A stretch of DNA of 64,000 nucleotides, from assembly GCF_030272615.1 (NCBI RefSeq), contig NC_081412.1, forward strand, positions 695,522,083-695,586,082, written 5' to 3'. Position numbers and translations under genes: made by a program. This document shows, piece after piece, positions 1 to 10,247 of the stretch. The stretch comes from Cryptomeria japonica. Taxonomy: Eukaryota > Streptophyta > Pinopsida > Cupressales > Cupressaceae. The notes beneath the pieces are model-generated. The model was not told the origin of the DNA, did not search any database, and was given only the letters and a program-made list of their open reading frames with translations. Every line of letters begins with the position of its first letter. Position 1 is the stretch's first letter.

Positions 1-318
1 TAATTAATTCCTCTTTTGTAATAAATTAATTCCTTTTGCATGATTAAATGGCAAATTTATTAATTAATTAAATATGCATGGTCATTTAATAAATTAAAAT
101 AGGATAATTGATCAAAATGATATTCTTGGAAATGATTCAATTAATTAAATAAATATTTAATTAATATTGAGTTATTGATTTGCCATGTGATATTTGATGA
201 TTAAAGAATTAATAATGTGCTCAAGATTGATTTAATTGCCTTTGGTTAGGACCTTGGTGATGTTGTCAAGATTAGGGGCCCATGGTTTAGATGACCATTT
301 TTATGGTATTACACTTAT
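1..318. repeat. AT-rich repeat fragment at the window edge
   Basis: The stretch is rich in taattaatt words and has no open frame. Its composition, and a segment around 210-300 with a caagattgat word, resemble the AT-rich LTRs of elements 6 and 7, so it may be a decayed LTR fragment of that family. It ends abruptly where homology to the 3' LTR of element 1 begins, so the outer part of the element 1 5' LTR has been lost or replaced here. Confidence 0.4.
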
Positions 319-669
319 AGGGTACTACCTTTTAAAGGGTATAGCTTTTAACTAAATTTTGGGATCTTTAATAGGATTCACTCCTAGTAGAGAAACCTTT
401 TGTAGACCTTAACCGGTCAATTATCTATTATTGTAGATAGTTAACTTGTGAATCCCATCTCACCGTGGTTTTTACCTATTTGGGTTTTCCACATATAAAC
501 ACTTGTGTTATGGTGAATGTTTTACTTTGTGGATGTTGTTATATCATTTTGGATTGCATGCATATTGTTTAACAAACTTATTAAGTATATCTATCAGGTA
601 GTGTTTAAAGTAGTATTGTTTTTGGTGTCACTGATTCACCTCCCCTCTTAGTGCTTTACAAGCCCATCA
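319..669 (+). repeat. Truncated 5' LTR of element 1
   Basis: The sequence matches the last ~345 bp of the 3' LTR (14234-14575), including the agggtactacctttta start and the gtgctttacaagNccatca end. The first ~740 bp of the LTR are missing, so no target duplication can be read on this side. Confidence 0.85.
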
Positions 670-671
670 AT

Positions 672-683
672 TAGTATCAAAGC
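672..683 (+). other. Primer-binding site of element 1
   Basis: TAGTATCAAAGC lies two bases after the LTR end. It differs by two transitions from TGGTATCAGAGC, the plant initiator tRNA-Met complement that is intact in element 5. Confidence 0.75.
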
Positions 684-707
684 CTTTCTTCTTTAAATCC
701 TAATCAC

Positions 708-1827
708 TTGGAAGGAAACCCTAAAGTTACCATGGGGAATATGAGCTACTTTGAGATGGATAGAGAGCTTAAGGCTAGTAGAAATGATCTTGAAACCCTA
801 AGAGTCAAACTAAAATCTTCTCAATTCAAAAGGAGAGAGCTAATGGAACAATTGTTAGAAATATCTGATAATAGTTCTTCAAATGAGGAAAATATTGATT
901 CTTTAGCTAAGGAAGTTGAAAAAATAAACAATGAAAAGCTAAATCTAAGGAGAGAGCTAGAAGGTCTTACTATCTGCATGAGTTAGGAACTGGAAGCCAT
1001 AAGAACTGCTGAAGATCTAATCAAGTAAAGATATCATGAGATTGCCAAGATCAAGTGAGAGAATGCTACTTTGCATGAGAATTTGAATATAGAGAAATAA
1101 GAAAAAGAGAACTTATAGCTAGACCTTGAATTAGCATCATCTTTGAGAGAGAACCTGTCAAAACATAATGAAGATCTCACCAAACAGCTCACTGAAGCAA
1201 ATGGGAAATTGGAAAAGTTCAAAAGAAGTTCTACCTTGCTAGAAGAATAAATCCAATCACAAAGGATGAATGGTGATACATCTGGACTTGGTTTTCACAC
1301 ATCTGAAAAAGGAGAATCCTTCGGTGCCAAGAGAAATACTCATAAGATCAGTTGAATGCAAATATGGAGCAAATAATCCAGTACCGCATATGCATCCAAG
1401 ACCAAATGGCAACTAGATGAGAAATTATGTTAACTAGGGTAACATGAAATGGAAAAGACCCTACGACAACCGGTTTAGTCCATTTGAGATGGAAAAGGTA
1501 ACAAATGTCATTTTCACCATCTATAACAACTTTGGTCATGTGGCTATGAATTGCAGAAAAAGAATTGGGAGAGGTAATGCAGGACCTTGGAGATCATCTA
1601 GAATGGCTTGCTATCATTTTCATAAACCGAGAAATATGGAAATTTTTTGTAGATCTAGAAAGAGAAAACCAGTTAATCCTTTTAAAGATCAGAAAGGCAA
1701 GCAGAAGGTCAATATTGAAGAAACTAGAGAAGAAATGAATCGAATATGGAAGAAGAAGAGTGATGATTTACCTGGAGAAGAAACAAATCCTTCACCCAGT
1801 GTGGAGAATCCTGCACCGATGAACTAA
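708..1827 (+). pseudogene. Decayed copia-type gag of element 1
   Basis: The first frame (708-986) encodes a charged coiled-coil-like segment rich in Lys, Glu and Leu. The frame continues through several stop codons. Near 1500-1680 (frame 1444-1827) are two degenerate zinc knuckles: FGHVAMNCRKR preserves the GH and final C of a CCHC knuckle, and ACYHFHKPRNMEIFC has lost its second Cys and its His. Basic residues follow each knuckle, as in nucleic-acid-binding nucleocapsid domains. The role is inferred to be capsid and RNA packaging. No pol sequence follows. Stops and lost metal ligands make this copy non-functional. Confidence 0.65.
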
Positions 1828-2301
1828 GCCTTTTGAACATGGCTAAGAGGAGCATAATGGTAAATCTACTTCCGGACCCCTTGAGATGAATGAGTGGTAA
1901 GAGAATTTGAATGCATGAAATTTTCATAACTTTTTGTCAATCAGTTTCAACCAGTTTTACATCTATCAATATTGTATGTATCATTAAGCAGTGTAATTAG
2001 GGTTTGTAACCCTAACGAGTGAGCATTTAATGTAGTAGGTAAAAAGGATAAAAGTGAGTTTCACTTAGATATTTTTACCCTAATGCATTCAAGAAAGAAT
2101 TTTTGAGTGCTTACAGAGATAAGAAAGGATTGTTAGCTCATTTTAGTCGAAGTTGTATCATGATTTGAGTGATCAAGATGATTTGAAGGTTGGTGAAGAC
2201 TAAACTACTGTGCACTTGAGTATTCAATCGGTAAACAGGGTAGCAAGCGTAAAATAAGGTATTTCTTTGAAAAATCCTACTTCGAATCTAGTCTATCTGA
2301 A
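1828..2301 (+). other. Untranslated spacer between gag and ORF-A
   Basis: I see no open frame or recognisable motif in this stretch. It separates the gag remnant from the ATG of ORF-A. Confidence 0.4.
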
Positions 2302-2868
2302 ATGGCATTGTCTTCTAAACTAGTAGAGAAATTGATGATCACATCTAAAACTATGGAAGTTGTAAAGGCGGAACGAATTGTGTTGTATAATGCTTTATCA
2401 CAAGTTCGTAGTGGTGTCATAGTGAAAGAAGATTTGTCCAGCTACATTGATTACAAGATTGAGGATTTAGGATCATTATCGATTGTAAAGCGGAAAATTG
2501 CGGTCGAACCCTAGTTGTTCTCCCCTCTTCCGACTCTGAGGAGAGAGAAGGGAGGTTCACTAGGATTCGATGGGTTTTCACTTAGGGGGAAGACTTTACA
2601 TTCAAAAGAGGGGTTGAAACTCATAAGATTCAATCCCACACAATGTAAGATTGGATGCTAAATGAATTTCAAGGGTTAGGAAAGCAAGGCTACCCTCTTT
2701 TGTAAAGAATGTGCATAGAAGAATTAAGCTAAGCATGCATAGAAAGTCATAAAGATTCGCTTATAAACTGAGTTTAGGTTATAGGATGAAGCTGCAGACC
2801 TGGAATTAGCAGTAAAATGTTGATACGGCGCTGTCCTGCAAATTTGAGCAAAAGTTGTCGGGACGATG

Positions 2869-2895
2869 GCGCCCGGCGCCACGGTCCTCCGAAAA
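2869..2895. other. GC-rich hairpin containing self-complementary GGCGCC
   Basis: Inverted repeat: TGGCGCC and GGCGCCA around a single C, extended by GGAC/GTCC with two unpaired bases each side. The same core is present in the other LTR near 9411-9437. Two related, imperfect versions occur in the leader (near 7979 and 8601). A palindromic GGCGCC loop could serve RNA dimerisation or packaging; this role is inferred only. Confidence 0.55.
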
Positions 2896-3478
2896 ATCCG
2901 TCAAACGAAGGGGGATCGGTTCGTCTCTGCACAAGGATTCCAGATCTTCAATCTCAGCTGCGTACCTGCAACCTACACATAGAAAAGCGAAGACGATTGG
3001 GGGGTTAGGGATTAGGGGTTTGCCTTCAGGTCAAACCCCGATTTTGGAATTAACCAAGAAATGAGCAAGAGCTGTAAATGTAAATGACTGTAATGTAAAC
3101 AAGTACTAATACCTTGTTCTAAGGATGTTGGTATCCTTATGTGCAAAGGTTTAGATGTTGTATGTTGTATGTTGTAGCATGAAGTAGGTGATCTCCTCTT
3201 CAATGGTTGAATCCTTGTCTTGAATGCAACACTTAGCCTTGAATGGAGATTTGAAATGATCAATTGCTTGAAGGAATGCTTGAATGCTTGAATGCTTGAG
3301 TATAATTTCCACGCCTTTTCCATCATATCAAATGAAAGAGGAAAATGTAGTTTATATACTTGTCAATTAGGGCTGATAGACTGATTTGCCTGACCTTAGG
3401 CCGACCAGGGAAGTATATTTCCAAATTGCAATAAAAAAGACCCGATATCACTTAGGAGACCGGGCCCAAAATAGGACC

Positions 3479-3602
3479 CAGGGACCAGGGCGCTGGGTGC
3501 CATGGTCCTGGAGGACCAGGGCGCTGGGCGCCATGGTCCTGGAGGACCAGGGCACTGGGCGCCCTGGTCCTGAGGGACCAGGGTGCTGGGCGCTCTGGTC
3601 CC
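3479..3602. repeat. 31-bp minisatellite in the LTR of element 2
   Basis: Four units of about 31 bp, each beginning ggaccagggcgctggg and ending tggtcctgga or a variant. The right LTR has two units (10018-10079). Each unit is itself nearly palindromic (GGACCA...TGGTCC). The shadow ORFs here come from the 31-bp period. Confidence 0.85.
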
Positions 3603-3773
3603 ACCTCCGGGACAGCGGGGTGCAAGGAGGTTCAGGCCAATGGTGCTTGAAAAATGCAGTTTTTGGTGTCGTGAGCAAGTTTCGGGGTCTCCATTCAGGT
3701 TGTGTGTTGCGTCGCCATCGTGAAGACCAAAATGCAGTCGAAATTGCAAGTGTCACAATTTTAGGACGCTACA

Positions 3774-3790
3774 TTTAGCCCCCACTTTAG
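3774..3790 (-). other. Polypurine tract of element 2
   Basis: On the - strand it reads AAAGTGGGGGCTAAA directly before the LTR start TGTAGCG. The same tract precedes the 3' LTR of element 3 at 37826-37841. Confidence 0.85.
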
Positions 3791-4518
3791 CGGGAGTATG
3801 TATGCTCATACTTCCGGTAAAGTACAAGGAAACAACATTGAAAGACTTTCACCACATCAAGGAGGCAAGACACACCAAGCCCCCAGTGGACTAAGGATCT
3901 TACGACTTCGATTGACAAAGTAAAAGGGAAGATCACGAGGGAGAACCATGACTGTCAGTAGTAGGGTTCCCTCACTATGAGTCATGTAAGAGAAATACCA
4001 AAAATTTTCAAGGCAAAGCTAAGTTCTCCAAGAAATTTTCAAGTATCGTGAAGGGATAGTCAGGGTGTATGCCCCCCTACATTAAAGCGATCACACGTGC
4101 CTCAACGGGGGTGATTGTTTTAATGTAGTGATACACATAAGAAATGAGAAAGGAAAGGAGCGCGTTATCGCAAGGATTTAGCCCCCAAGTGTGAGATAAA
4201 CCCAAGGATAATAGACACAAAACACAAAGCACGAGGTGACTTCGCTTTCCTCGGGGTCAGTATGATGTATGATAATTCATGTATATATCATATGTATGTA
4301 TGCATAATTGTTCTTCATTCCCCAATCAAGGAAGGTCACCTAGAAGAAGGGAACACATGTGTCTTTTGAGTCAACATGAGAGAGACCGAAAGATCTCAAT
4401 GCTTTGCATCGTCCTCAAGTAGACAACACCAAGGACAACAAATAGAAGAATGAGAATAACATATAGAAGAAGTAATGAAAGAGAGGAGGAAAGAATCTGC
4501 TATGCTAATGTAACTAGT
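3791..4518 (-). other. 3' untranslated region of element 2
   Basis: No open frame. The sequence is colinear with the 3' untranslated part of element 3 (37092-37825), for example in the segments around 4260-4310 and 37320-37370, which supports common ancestry of the two elements. Confidence 0.6.
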
Positions 4519-4978
4519 CTAGCACGTCATCTACCCCCCGATCTTGCTGATCAATGTTTCGGGAAGGCAGGGAACATGCTAGAGGAGGAACATCCAACAT
4601 AGCAGATGGAGCTATCACAAGGTCCAAACAAGGGCTATGTTCATGTTCCAAGCCACGTTGTTCTTGTCTAGGAGCTAGGATAAGTGCTTTAGAAAATTCA
4701 TTAGATAGATGGTTATCAACATCAACAAGTTCATATTCACTATCAGAAGCAAGAGGAGTAACATTTTCATCATGAATAACATTTTCATCTATATCATCAT
4801 CAAGATTTATAAAAATAGGCTCTTTAACTCACACAGGATCAAAACCATCATGCATCTTATGTTTAGGAGATTTAGGCTCAATATCCGGCTGAGGCGAAAA
4901 TGGAATAATGCTTGTTGAAGGTGTTTTTGGAGATTGTAAATTTTGAGAAGCGGCTGCTTGAGCCCTAAGACGACGTTT
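4519..4978 (-). pseudogene. C-terminal tail of the element 2 gag, cut off by stop codons
   Basis: The frame of the gag ORF continues past its TGA at 4979-4981 for about 150 codons, interrupted by one further TGA near 4830. Both stops look like CGA to TGA changes at CpG. The tail is acidic and ends near 4519 at a TAG. A related tail ending in VDVMLD is present in element 3, so the family polyprotein was originally about 1,110 residues long. Confidence 0.65.
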
Positions 4979-7852
4979 TCATCGGCGTTCGCGTGCAGAA
5001 CGATTACGTCTAGTCTTAGTAGGAAGTGGAGAAGATTGAGGAGGAGGAATGTTCTCATCCTTAGCACTTGGGTGTTTAGGTTGTGGTCTCTTAGGCTGGA
5101 TAATAGGAGAAGAAGAAGGTCTCTTTTCTCTATAAAAGGTAGGAGGAGGAACTGCTCCATATAAAGGAGGAATTTTTGGTTTAGGGAGAAGACCAAGTCC
5201 ATCATGACGAGGAGGTATAGATCTACTCTTAAACGATTTATCAGGTGTTCTAGGTTCACTTAAAGATAGGATCATATCTGTTTTCCACTTTTGATAAGAT
5301 TTGAAAAGATGATCACTTCGTGGGGGAAGAGATTGGAATTGTTTAGGCCAAAAGTAATCAATAGGAACACTAGAGGTTCTTTCAACTGGTTTAAAGAGAC
5401 TATGATTGACAGTAACAACTTCACCATTATGGGGAAATTTCAAACACTTATGTATAGGAGAAGCAATAGCCTTCATGGAAGATAGCCAAGGATAGCCAAG
5501 CTTCACACGAAATTGTTCGGAAGAAGGAATAATAGCAAAGTTCACATCAAGAGATTTATTATGGACCTCAATAGGCAATGTAATAGAACCAATTGCAGGA
5601 GAAGAAAATGCATCAAATAGTTTCACAATCACATCTGTTTTGTCATAGATCACTTGATTCAATTGCAAAGTAAAAAGAAATTCTTCAGTAATAACATTAA
5701 CCATGCACGAAGGATCAATAAGCACTCCACGGCAAGGTGTATTCTTGACTTTTGCAACTATGTATAAAAGACCATCAGGTGCTCTAATGGTTTCACTAGA
5801 ATCAAATGTGATGGAAGGTTCTTTAGGGATTTGTTGCTGCTCTACAAAGTTAATCACATTCGGAGTCATAGACACAAGACCATCAGATGAAAGAGAGGAA
5901 TCATTAACCTCAATTGCATTAGAGGTATGAGAAGTATGAGAAGGTAATGGATTAGTGAAAATCTGAAGATTTTGGTTAGGAGGAGCTACAGATGTGTTGC
6001 CTTTATCATTCACTCCAGAAATAGAAATAGTATTATTATCAATCAAATCCTGAATTTTACCCTTTAAAGAAAAACATTTTTCAGTATCATGACCAGGCTG
6101 ATGATGAAAATGACAAAAAGCTTTGTGATCAAAATAAGGTGAAGTAATCTTTGCAGGATCAATTTGTCTTATAGGAGGAAGAGTAAGCACATTTTGTCCC
6201 AATAACTTATTCATAATATCATGCAATGATTCATTCAAAGGAGTATACTTTCTTTCTTTCCTGAAAAATTTAGAAATAGGAGGCACACCTGATGCTGCAT
6301 TCACATTGTTGTTGATGATGTTTTCATTGAATTTGATGGAATCTCTGTTCGGTTTAATCTTCCCAAATGGCTGTTGACTGCTATCACCCTTATCACTCGG
6401 AGCCATAGGATGTGATTGTTCCATTTGACTCACAGTCAGTTGATAATTGTGAAGAGTGGCACACAACTGTTGGAAAGAAGTAAACTCAGAAAACAGAAGT
6501 TTGTCTCGAATATCTTTTTGTAAATTAGAAATAAAGATTCTTTGAATATCATTATCAGGCACTGGAAAAGAAATTTGAGCATACAAATGCTTATATCTAC
6601 CAATAAAATCAGTCACTTTTTCTTTAACACCTTGTTTACAATGCATTAAATCAATCAAAGTAACTTTAGGACTTATATTGTTTTGAAATTGTTGAATGAA
6701 AGCATTTGCAAGTTGTTCGAAAGAAGTAATAGAATAAGAAGGCAACGAGCAATACCATTGTAGGGCTTTGTCTCTTAATGTTCTAGTGAACAGTTTTGCA
6801 AGCAACCTTGAGTCATAAGCAAAATCAGTACAAATTGTTTGAAAAGTCTTAACATGTGTTAGAGGATCTCCTTTACCATTATAAAGCTCCAAATGCGGAA
6901 TTTCAACATGTTTAGGAGGGATAGCTCGAACAATATCAAGAGAAAGTGGGCTCGCAACATCAAATGTGGGCACACTAAACTTAGATTGATTCATAGAGGC
7001 AATTTGTTGCTGTAAAGAAGAGACAGTTTGTGCAAGATTGTTAATGGTCACTTCAGTCGAAGAATTCATATTGGATGTGTTAGATTGAGATGGAGGTGTG
7101 ATGTTGTTGAAAGAAGGTAAAGAGTAAGGTGGTGGGACCCTATGATAGTCAACCATAGGGGATGATTGGATAGGAGGAACACTACAAGGAGGAATGGAAT
7201 GGTTAAATGAATTGCCCCCTTGCGTCATGTTCATTTGTGAATATGTAATAGGAACATTCATTGAAGGAATGTACAAAGAAGTTGGATTGAATGAAGAAAG
7301 AGGATTAATTGAAGAAGAGGGAGGATTGCCCCCATGACTAGTGATCACAGGAGGAATGTCTTGTATAGAGGTAGCCATGATGTTTGATGTAAAGGTAGGT
7401 ATACTAGCAATAGGAGTACTCAAAGGGATAGAATGATTGACTTGTGTAGGAGGTTGTGTATAACCTAAAGATTCAGCACAACTCTTCATAGGCATCATAT
7501 TCGAATCCACAATATGTGCGATACCACGTAAAACATCAATTCCATTCTTATCACTTTGAAGCATGCATTTTAGACCCTCAATTAAAGGAAGAGCTTGACT
7601 ATCGGGATACTCATGAGACATCCATTGGTGAAAATCGTCAAATTGGTTATCCAATTTTGAAAGTTGTTCAACGGAAACTTCATGGGGAGCTTCTTCATCA
7701 TTAGGAGGATTAGAGGAATTACCCATATCCTCGTTAAAAAGGCTACTCAAATTAGGTTCCATCTCCTCAGTAGTTAAACCTCGGAAGGACTTAATTCTAC
7801 GGCTTCGTCTAACGGGAATAGTGTAAGTAGGGCTTACTGTTGTAAAACTCAT
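4979..7852 (-). CDS. Gag polyprotein of element 2 with protease-like domain
   Basis: 957 codons without a stop. Residues about 1-300 are Pro/Ser/Asn-rich linker. Residues about 320-480 are a Retrotrans_gag capsid core (LYNGKGDPLTHVKTFQ, then TRTLRDKALQWYCSLPS). Near residue 585 is a knuckle of the form C-x2-H-x4-H-x4-C (CHFHHQPGHDTEKC), as in element 6. Around residues 690-830 is a retropepsin-like fold with VLIDPSCMVNVITEEFL and KLGYPWLSSMKA. The usual D-S/T/G-G catalytic triplet reads D-P-S, so proteolysis is doubtful. The start follows the leader and the + frames are shadows. It would form particles and package element RNA, with pol supplied from elsewhere. A stop at 4979 removes the acidic tail. 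Confidence 0.88.
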   Translation of the reverse strand: MSFTTVSPTYTIPVRRSRRIKSFRGLTTEEMEPNLSSLFNEDMGNSSNPPNDEEAPHEVSVEQLSKLDNQFDDFHQWMSHEYPDSQALPLIEGLKCMLQSDKNGIDVLRGIAHIVDSNMMPMKSCAESLGYTQPPTQVNHSIPLSTPIASIPTFTSNIMATSIQDIPPVITSHGGNPPSSSINPLSSFNPTSLYIPSMNVPITYSQMNMTQGGNSFNHSIPPCSVPPIQSSPMVDYHRVPPPYSLPSFNNITPPSQSNTSNMNSSTEVTINNLAQTVSSLQQQIASMNQSKFSVPTFDVASPLSLDIVRAIPPKHVEIPHLELYNGKGDPLTHVKTFQTICTDFAYDSRLLAKLFTRTLRDKALQWYCSLPSYSITSFEQLANAFIQQFQNNISPKVTLIDLMHCKQGVKEKVTDFIGRYKHLYAQISFPVPDNDIQRIFISNLQKDIRDKLLFSEFTSFQQLCATLHNYQLTVSQMEQSHPMAPSDKGDSSQQPFGKIKPNRDSIKFNENIINNNVNAASGVPPISKFFRKERKYTPLNESLHDIMNKLLGQNVLTLPPIRQIDPAKITSPYFDHKAFCHFHHQPGHDTEKCFSLKGKIQDLIDNNTISISGVNDKGNTSVAPPNQNLQIFTNPLPSHTSHTSNAIEVNDSSLSSDGLVSMTPNVINFVEQQQIPKEPSITFDSSETIRAPDGLLYIVAKVKNTPCRGVLIDPSCMVNVITEEFLFTLQLNQVIYDKTDVIVKLFDAFSSPAIGSITLPIEVHNKSLDVNFAIIPSSEQFRVKLGYPWLSSMKAIASPIHKCLKFPHNGEVVTVNHSLFKPVERTSSVPIDYFWPKQFQSLPPRSDHLFKSYQKWKTDMILSLSEPRTPDKSFKSRSIPPRHDGLGLLPKPKIPPLYGAVPPPTFYREKRPSSSPIIQPKRPQPKHPSAKDENIPPPQSSPLPTKTRRNRSARERR

Positions 7853-9004
7853 GCACTAGAGAGAGAGAAAAGATTTTGATCTTAGAGGTAGCAATTTTCA
7901 GTAAAACCAGCCAATCTTCCAGATTTAAGCTGTTAAATACAATCACAACAGTCTCCCGAAATTTCGGAAAAAATGTCCGGGACCGTGGCGCTTAGAGTGC
8001 AACACGGTCCTTGCAACTTTTTTCGAAATTTGCAGGGATGAAAGGTATGATGATTTTAGAGCTAATCTGAAAAAATTGAGGGATTTCACGATCTGTAGAT
8101 AGGCCAAATTAAAGTTGCAATCTCAAAATTGAACCCTATCAAGATTGTCGAAAAATGCAAAATTTGAATTTTTGAAAAAGAGAGGGAAACTGAAATTTTG
8201 AATTTTATGATTTTAGAGGGAATGTCAAAAGCAATGCAAATTTTGAAAATTAAAAATTGACTCAATTTCACGCAAAATTCAATTTTGAAAGCGGAAATCA
8301 AAGTTGTTGTAATTAAGCACTTAATTTCAAAAGTCATAAATTGCAAGAATTTGAATAAAGCACTGAAATTTCGAATGAATATAGACACACTTTTCAGATT
8401 TATGATAATGAAAACGCAATTTTGACACAAAATTTCAATTTCGACAATTTTTGAATGATTAGGAGCCTTAGACCAAGCAATCGCAAGACCAACTTTGACT
8501 GTAATTTTGAAGGTGTTATAATTGATAAAATCAGCCAAAATTCTGGATTTTAGCAGAAAAACACAGTAAGATCTTGCTCCCGAAATTTCGGAAAAAATGT
8601 CGGGGACGATGGCGCTCGGAGTGCAACACGGTCCTCGCAACTTTTTTCGAAATTTTCAGGGATGAAGGATAATGTGATTTTATTGCAGAATCCAAAGTTA
8701 CAGCTGATTTGGAGATGTTTTGATCAGTGAAATTGTCAGACAAAGGTTGAATCAATAGGGTTTCAAAAATTAGGGTTTTGACTTTTAACCACTTAATTTT
8801 CAAAATTAAAGTACAGACATGAATTGATAATTTGTAATAGAAGGGCAGATCTAAAACAAACATTAATAATTAAACATTTCACAAGTTCAATGTTCAAAAA
8901 GAAAATTTAGGGTTTTTATGCAATCACCTCTAAAATTTTGCAAAAGATCAAACATGGAAATGTAATCAACTTTTCAGATCTAAGCATGAAAAATTAGAAA
9001 GGAT
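7853..9004 (-). other. 5' leader of element 2
   Basis: AT-rich and without convincing ORFs. It contains an imperfect direct repeat of about 90 bp at 7955-8045 and 8580-8670, spaced by about 625 bp, each starting cccgaaatttcggaaaaaatg and carrying a GC-rich stem related to the LTR hairpin. Confidence 0.6.
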
Positions 9005-9023
9005 GTTCACGTCGGGTTCACCA
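9005..9023 (-). other. Primer-binding site of element 2
   Basis: On the - strand TGGTGAACCCGACGTGAAC follows the 5' LTR after TTT. Element 3 has TGGTGAACCTGACATC at the same place. It is not the initiator-Met site of the copia elements; I cannot name the tRNA with certainty. Confidence 0.75.
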
Positions 9024-9026
9024 AAA

Positions 9027-10247
9027 TGTAAAGCGGAAAATCACGGTTGAACCCTAGTTGTTCTCCCCTCTTCCGACTCCGAGGAGAGAGAAGGGAGGTT
9101 CGCTAGGATTCGATGGGTTTTCACTTAGGGGGAAGACTTTACATTCAAAAGAGGGGTTGAAACTCATAAGATTCAATCCCACACAATGTAAGATTGGATG
9201 CTAAATGAATTTCAAGGGTTAGGAAAGCAAGGCTACCCTCTTTTGTAAAGAATGTACATAGAAGAATTAAGCTAAGCATGCATAGAAAGTCATAAAGATT
9301 CGCTTATAAACTGAGTTTAGGTTATAGGATGAAGCTGCGGACCTGGAATTAGCAGTAAAATGTCGATACGGCGCTGTCCTGCAAATTTGAGCAAAAGTTG
9401 TCGGGACGATGGCGCCCGGCGCCACGGTCCTCCGAAAAATCCGTCAAACGAAGGGGGATCGGTTCGTCTCTGCACAAGGATTCTAGATCTTCAATCTCAG
9501 CCGCGTACCTGCAACCTACACACAGAAAAGTGAAGACGATTGGGGGGTTAGGGATTAGGGGTTTGCCTTCAGGTCAAACCCCGGTTTTGGAATTAACCAA
9601 GAAATGAGCAAGAGCTGTAAATGTAAATGACTGTAATGTAAACAAGTACTAATACCTTGTTCTAAGGATGTTGGTATCCTTATGTGCAAAGGTTTAGATG
9701 TTGTATGTTGTAGCATGAAGTAGGTGATCTCCTCTTCAATGGTTGAATCCTTGTCTTGAATGCAACACTTAGCCTTGAATGGAGATTTGAAATGATCAAT
9801 TGCTTGAAGGAATGCTTGAATGCTTGAATGCTTGAGTATAATTTCCACGCCTTTTCCATCATATTGAATGAAAGAGGAAAATGTAGTTTATATACTTGTC
9901 AATTAGGGCTGATAGACTGATTTTCCCAACCTTAGGCCGACCAGGGAAGTATATTTCCAAATTTGAATAAAAAAGACCCGATATCACTTAGGAGACCGGG
10001 CCCAAAATAGGACCCAGGGACCAGGGCGCTGGGCGCTCTGGTCCTGAGGGACCAGGGCGCTGGGCGCTCTGGTCCCACCTCCGGGACAGCGGGGTGCAAG
10101 GAGGTTCAGGCCAATGGTGCTTGAAAAATGCAGTTTTTGGTGTCGTGAGCAAGTTTCGGGGTCTCCATTCAGGTTGCGTGTTGCGTCGCCATCGTGAAGA
10201 CCAAAATGCAGTCAAAATTGCAAGTGTCGCAATTTTAGGACGCTACA
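9027..10247 (-). repeat. 5' LTR of element 2
   Basis: 1,221 bp direct repeat of 2484-3773, with two rather than four 31-bp minisatellite units and one fewer 7-bp tgtatgt unit. Confidence 0.93.

Larger units (their letters stand above)
2484..3773 (-). repeat. 3' LTR of element 2
   Basis: 1,290 bp; starts tgtaaagcgg and ends ggacgctaca on the + strand. It holds a GC-rich perfect hairpin (2869-2895), a short aatgcttga repeat (3270-3300) and a four-unit 31-bp minisatellite (3479-3602). Confidence 0.93.
2484..10247 (-). mobile_element. Element 2: young gypsy-type gag-only LTR retrotransposon
   Basis: LTRs at 2484-3773 and 9027-10247 are direct repeats with TG...CA ends and are flanked by a perfect 5-bp target duplication, tcgat (2479-2483 and 10248-10252). 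The primer-binding site lies at the right and the polypurine tract at the left, so the element reads on the - strand. The 69-bp LTR length difference is fully explained by two extra 31-bp minisatellite units and a 7-bp repeat. By eye there are about eight substitutions in the first 400 bp of the LTRs, so it is the youngest insertion I can rank here. It encodes only a gag polyprotein, with no integrase or reverse transcriptase. Confidence 0.95.

Noticed and set aside
3396-3778. Overlapping Gly/Pro/Trp-rich ORFs on both strands
   Set aside because: They are produced by the 31-bp GC-rich minisatellite in the LTR; no start context or homologue frame supports coding.
4807-5259. Leu-rich minus-strand ORF (150 aa) overlapping the gag of element 2
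   Set aside because: It is an out-of-frame shadow of the gag coding sequence.
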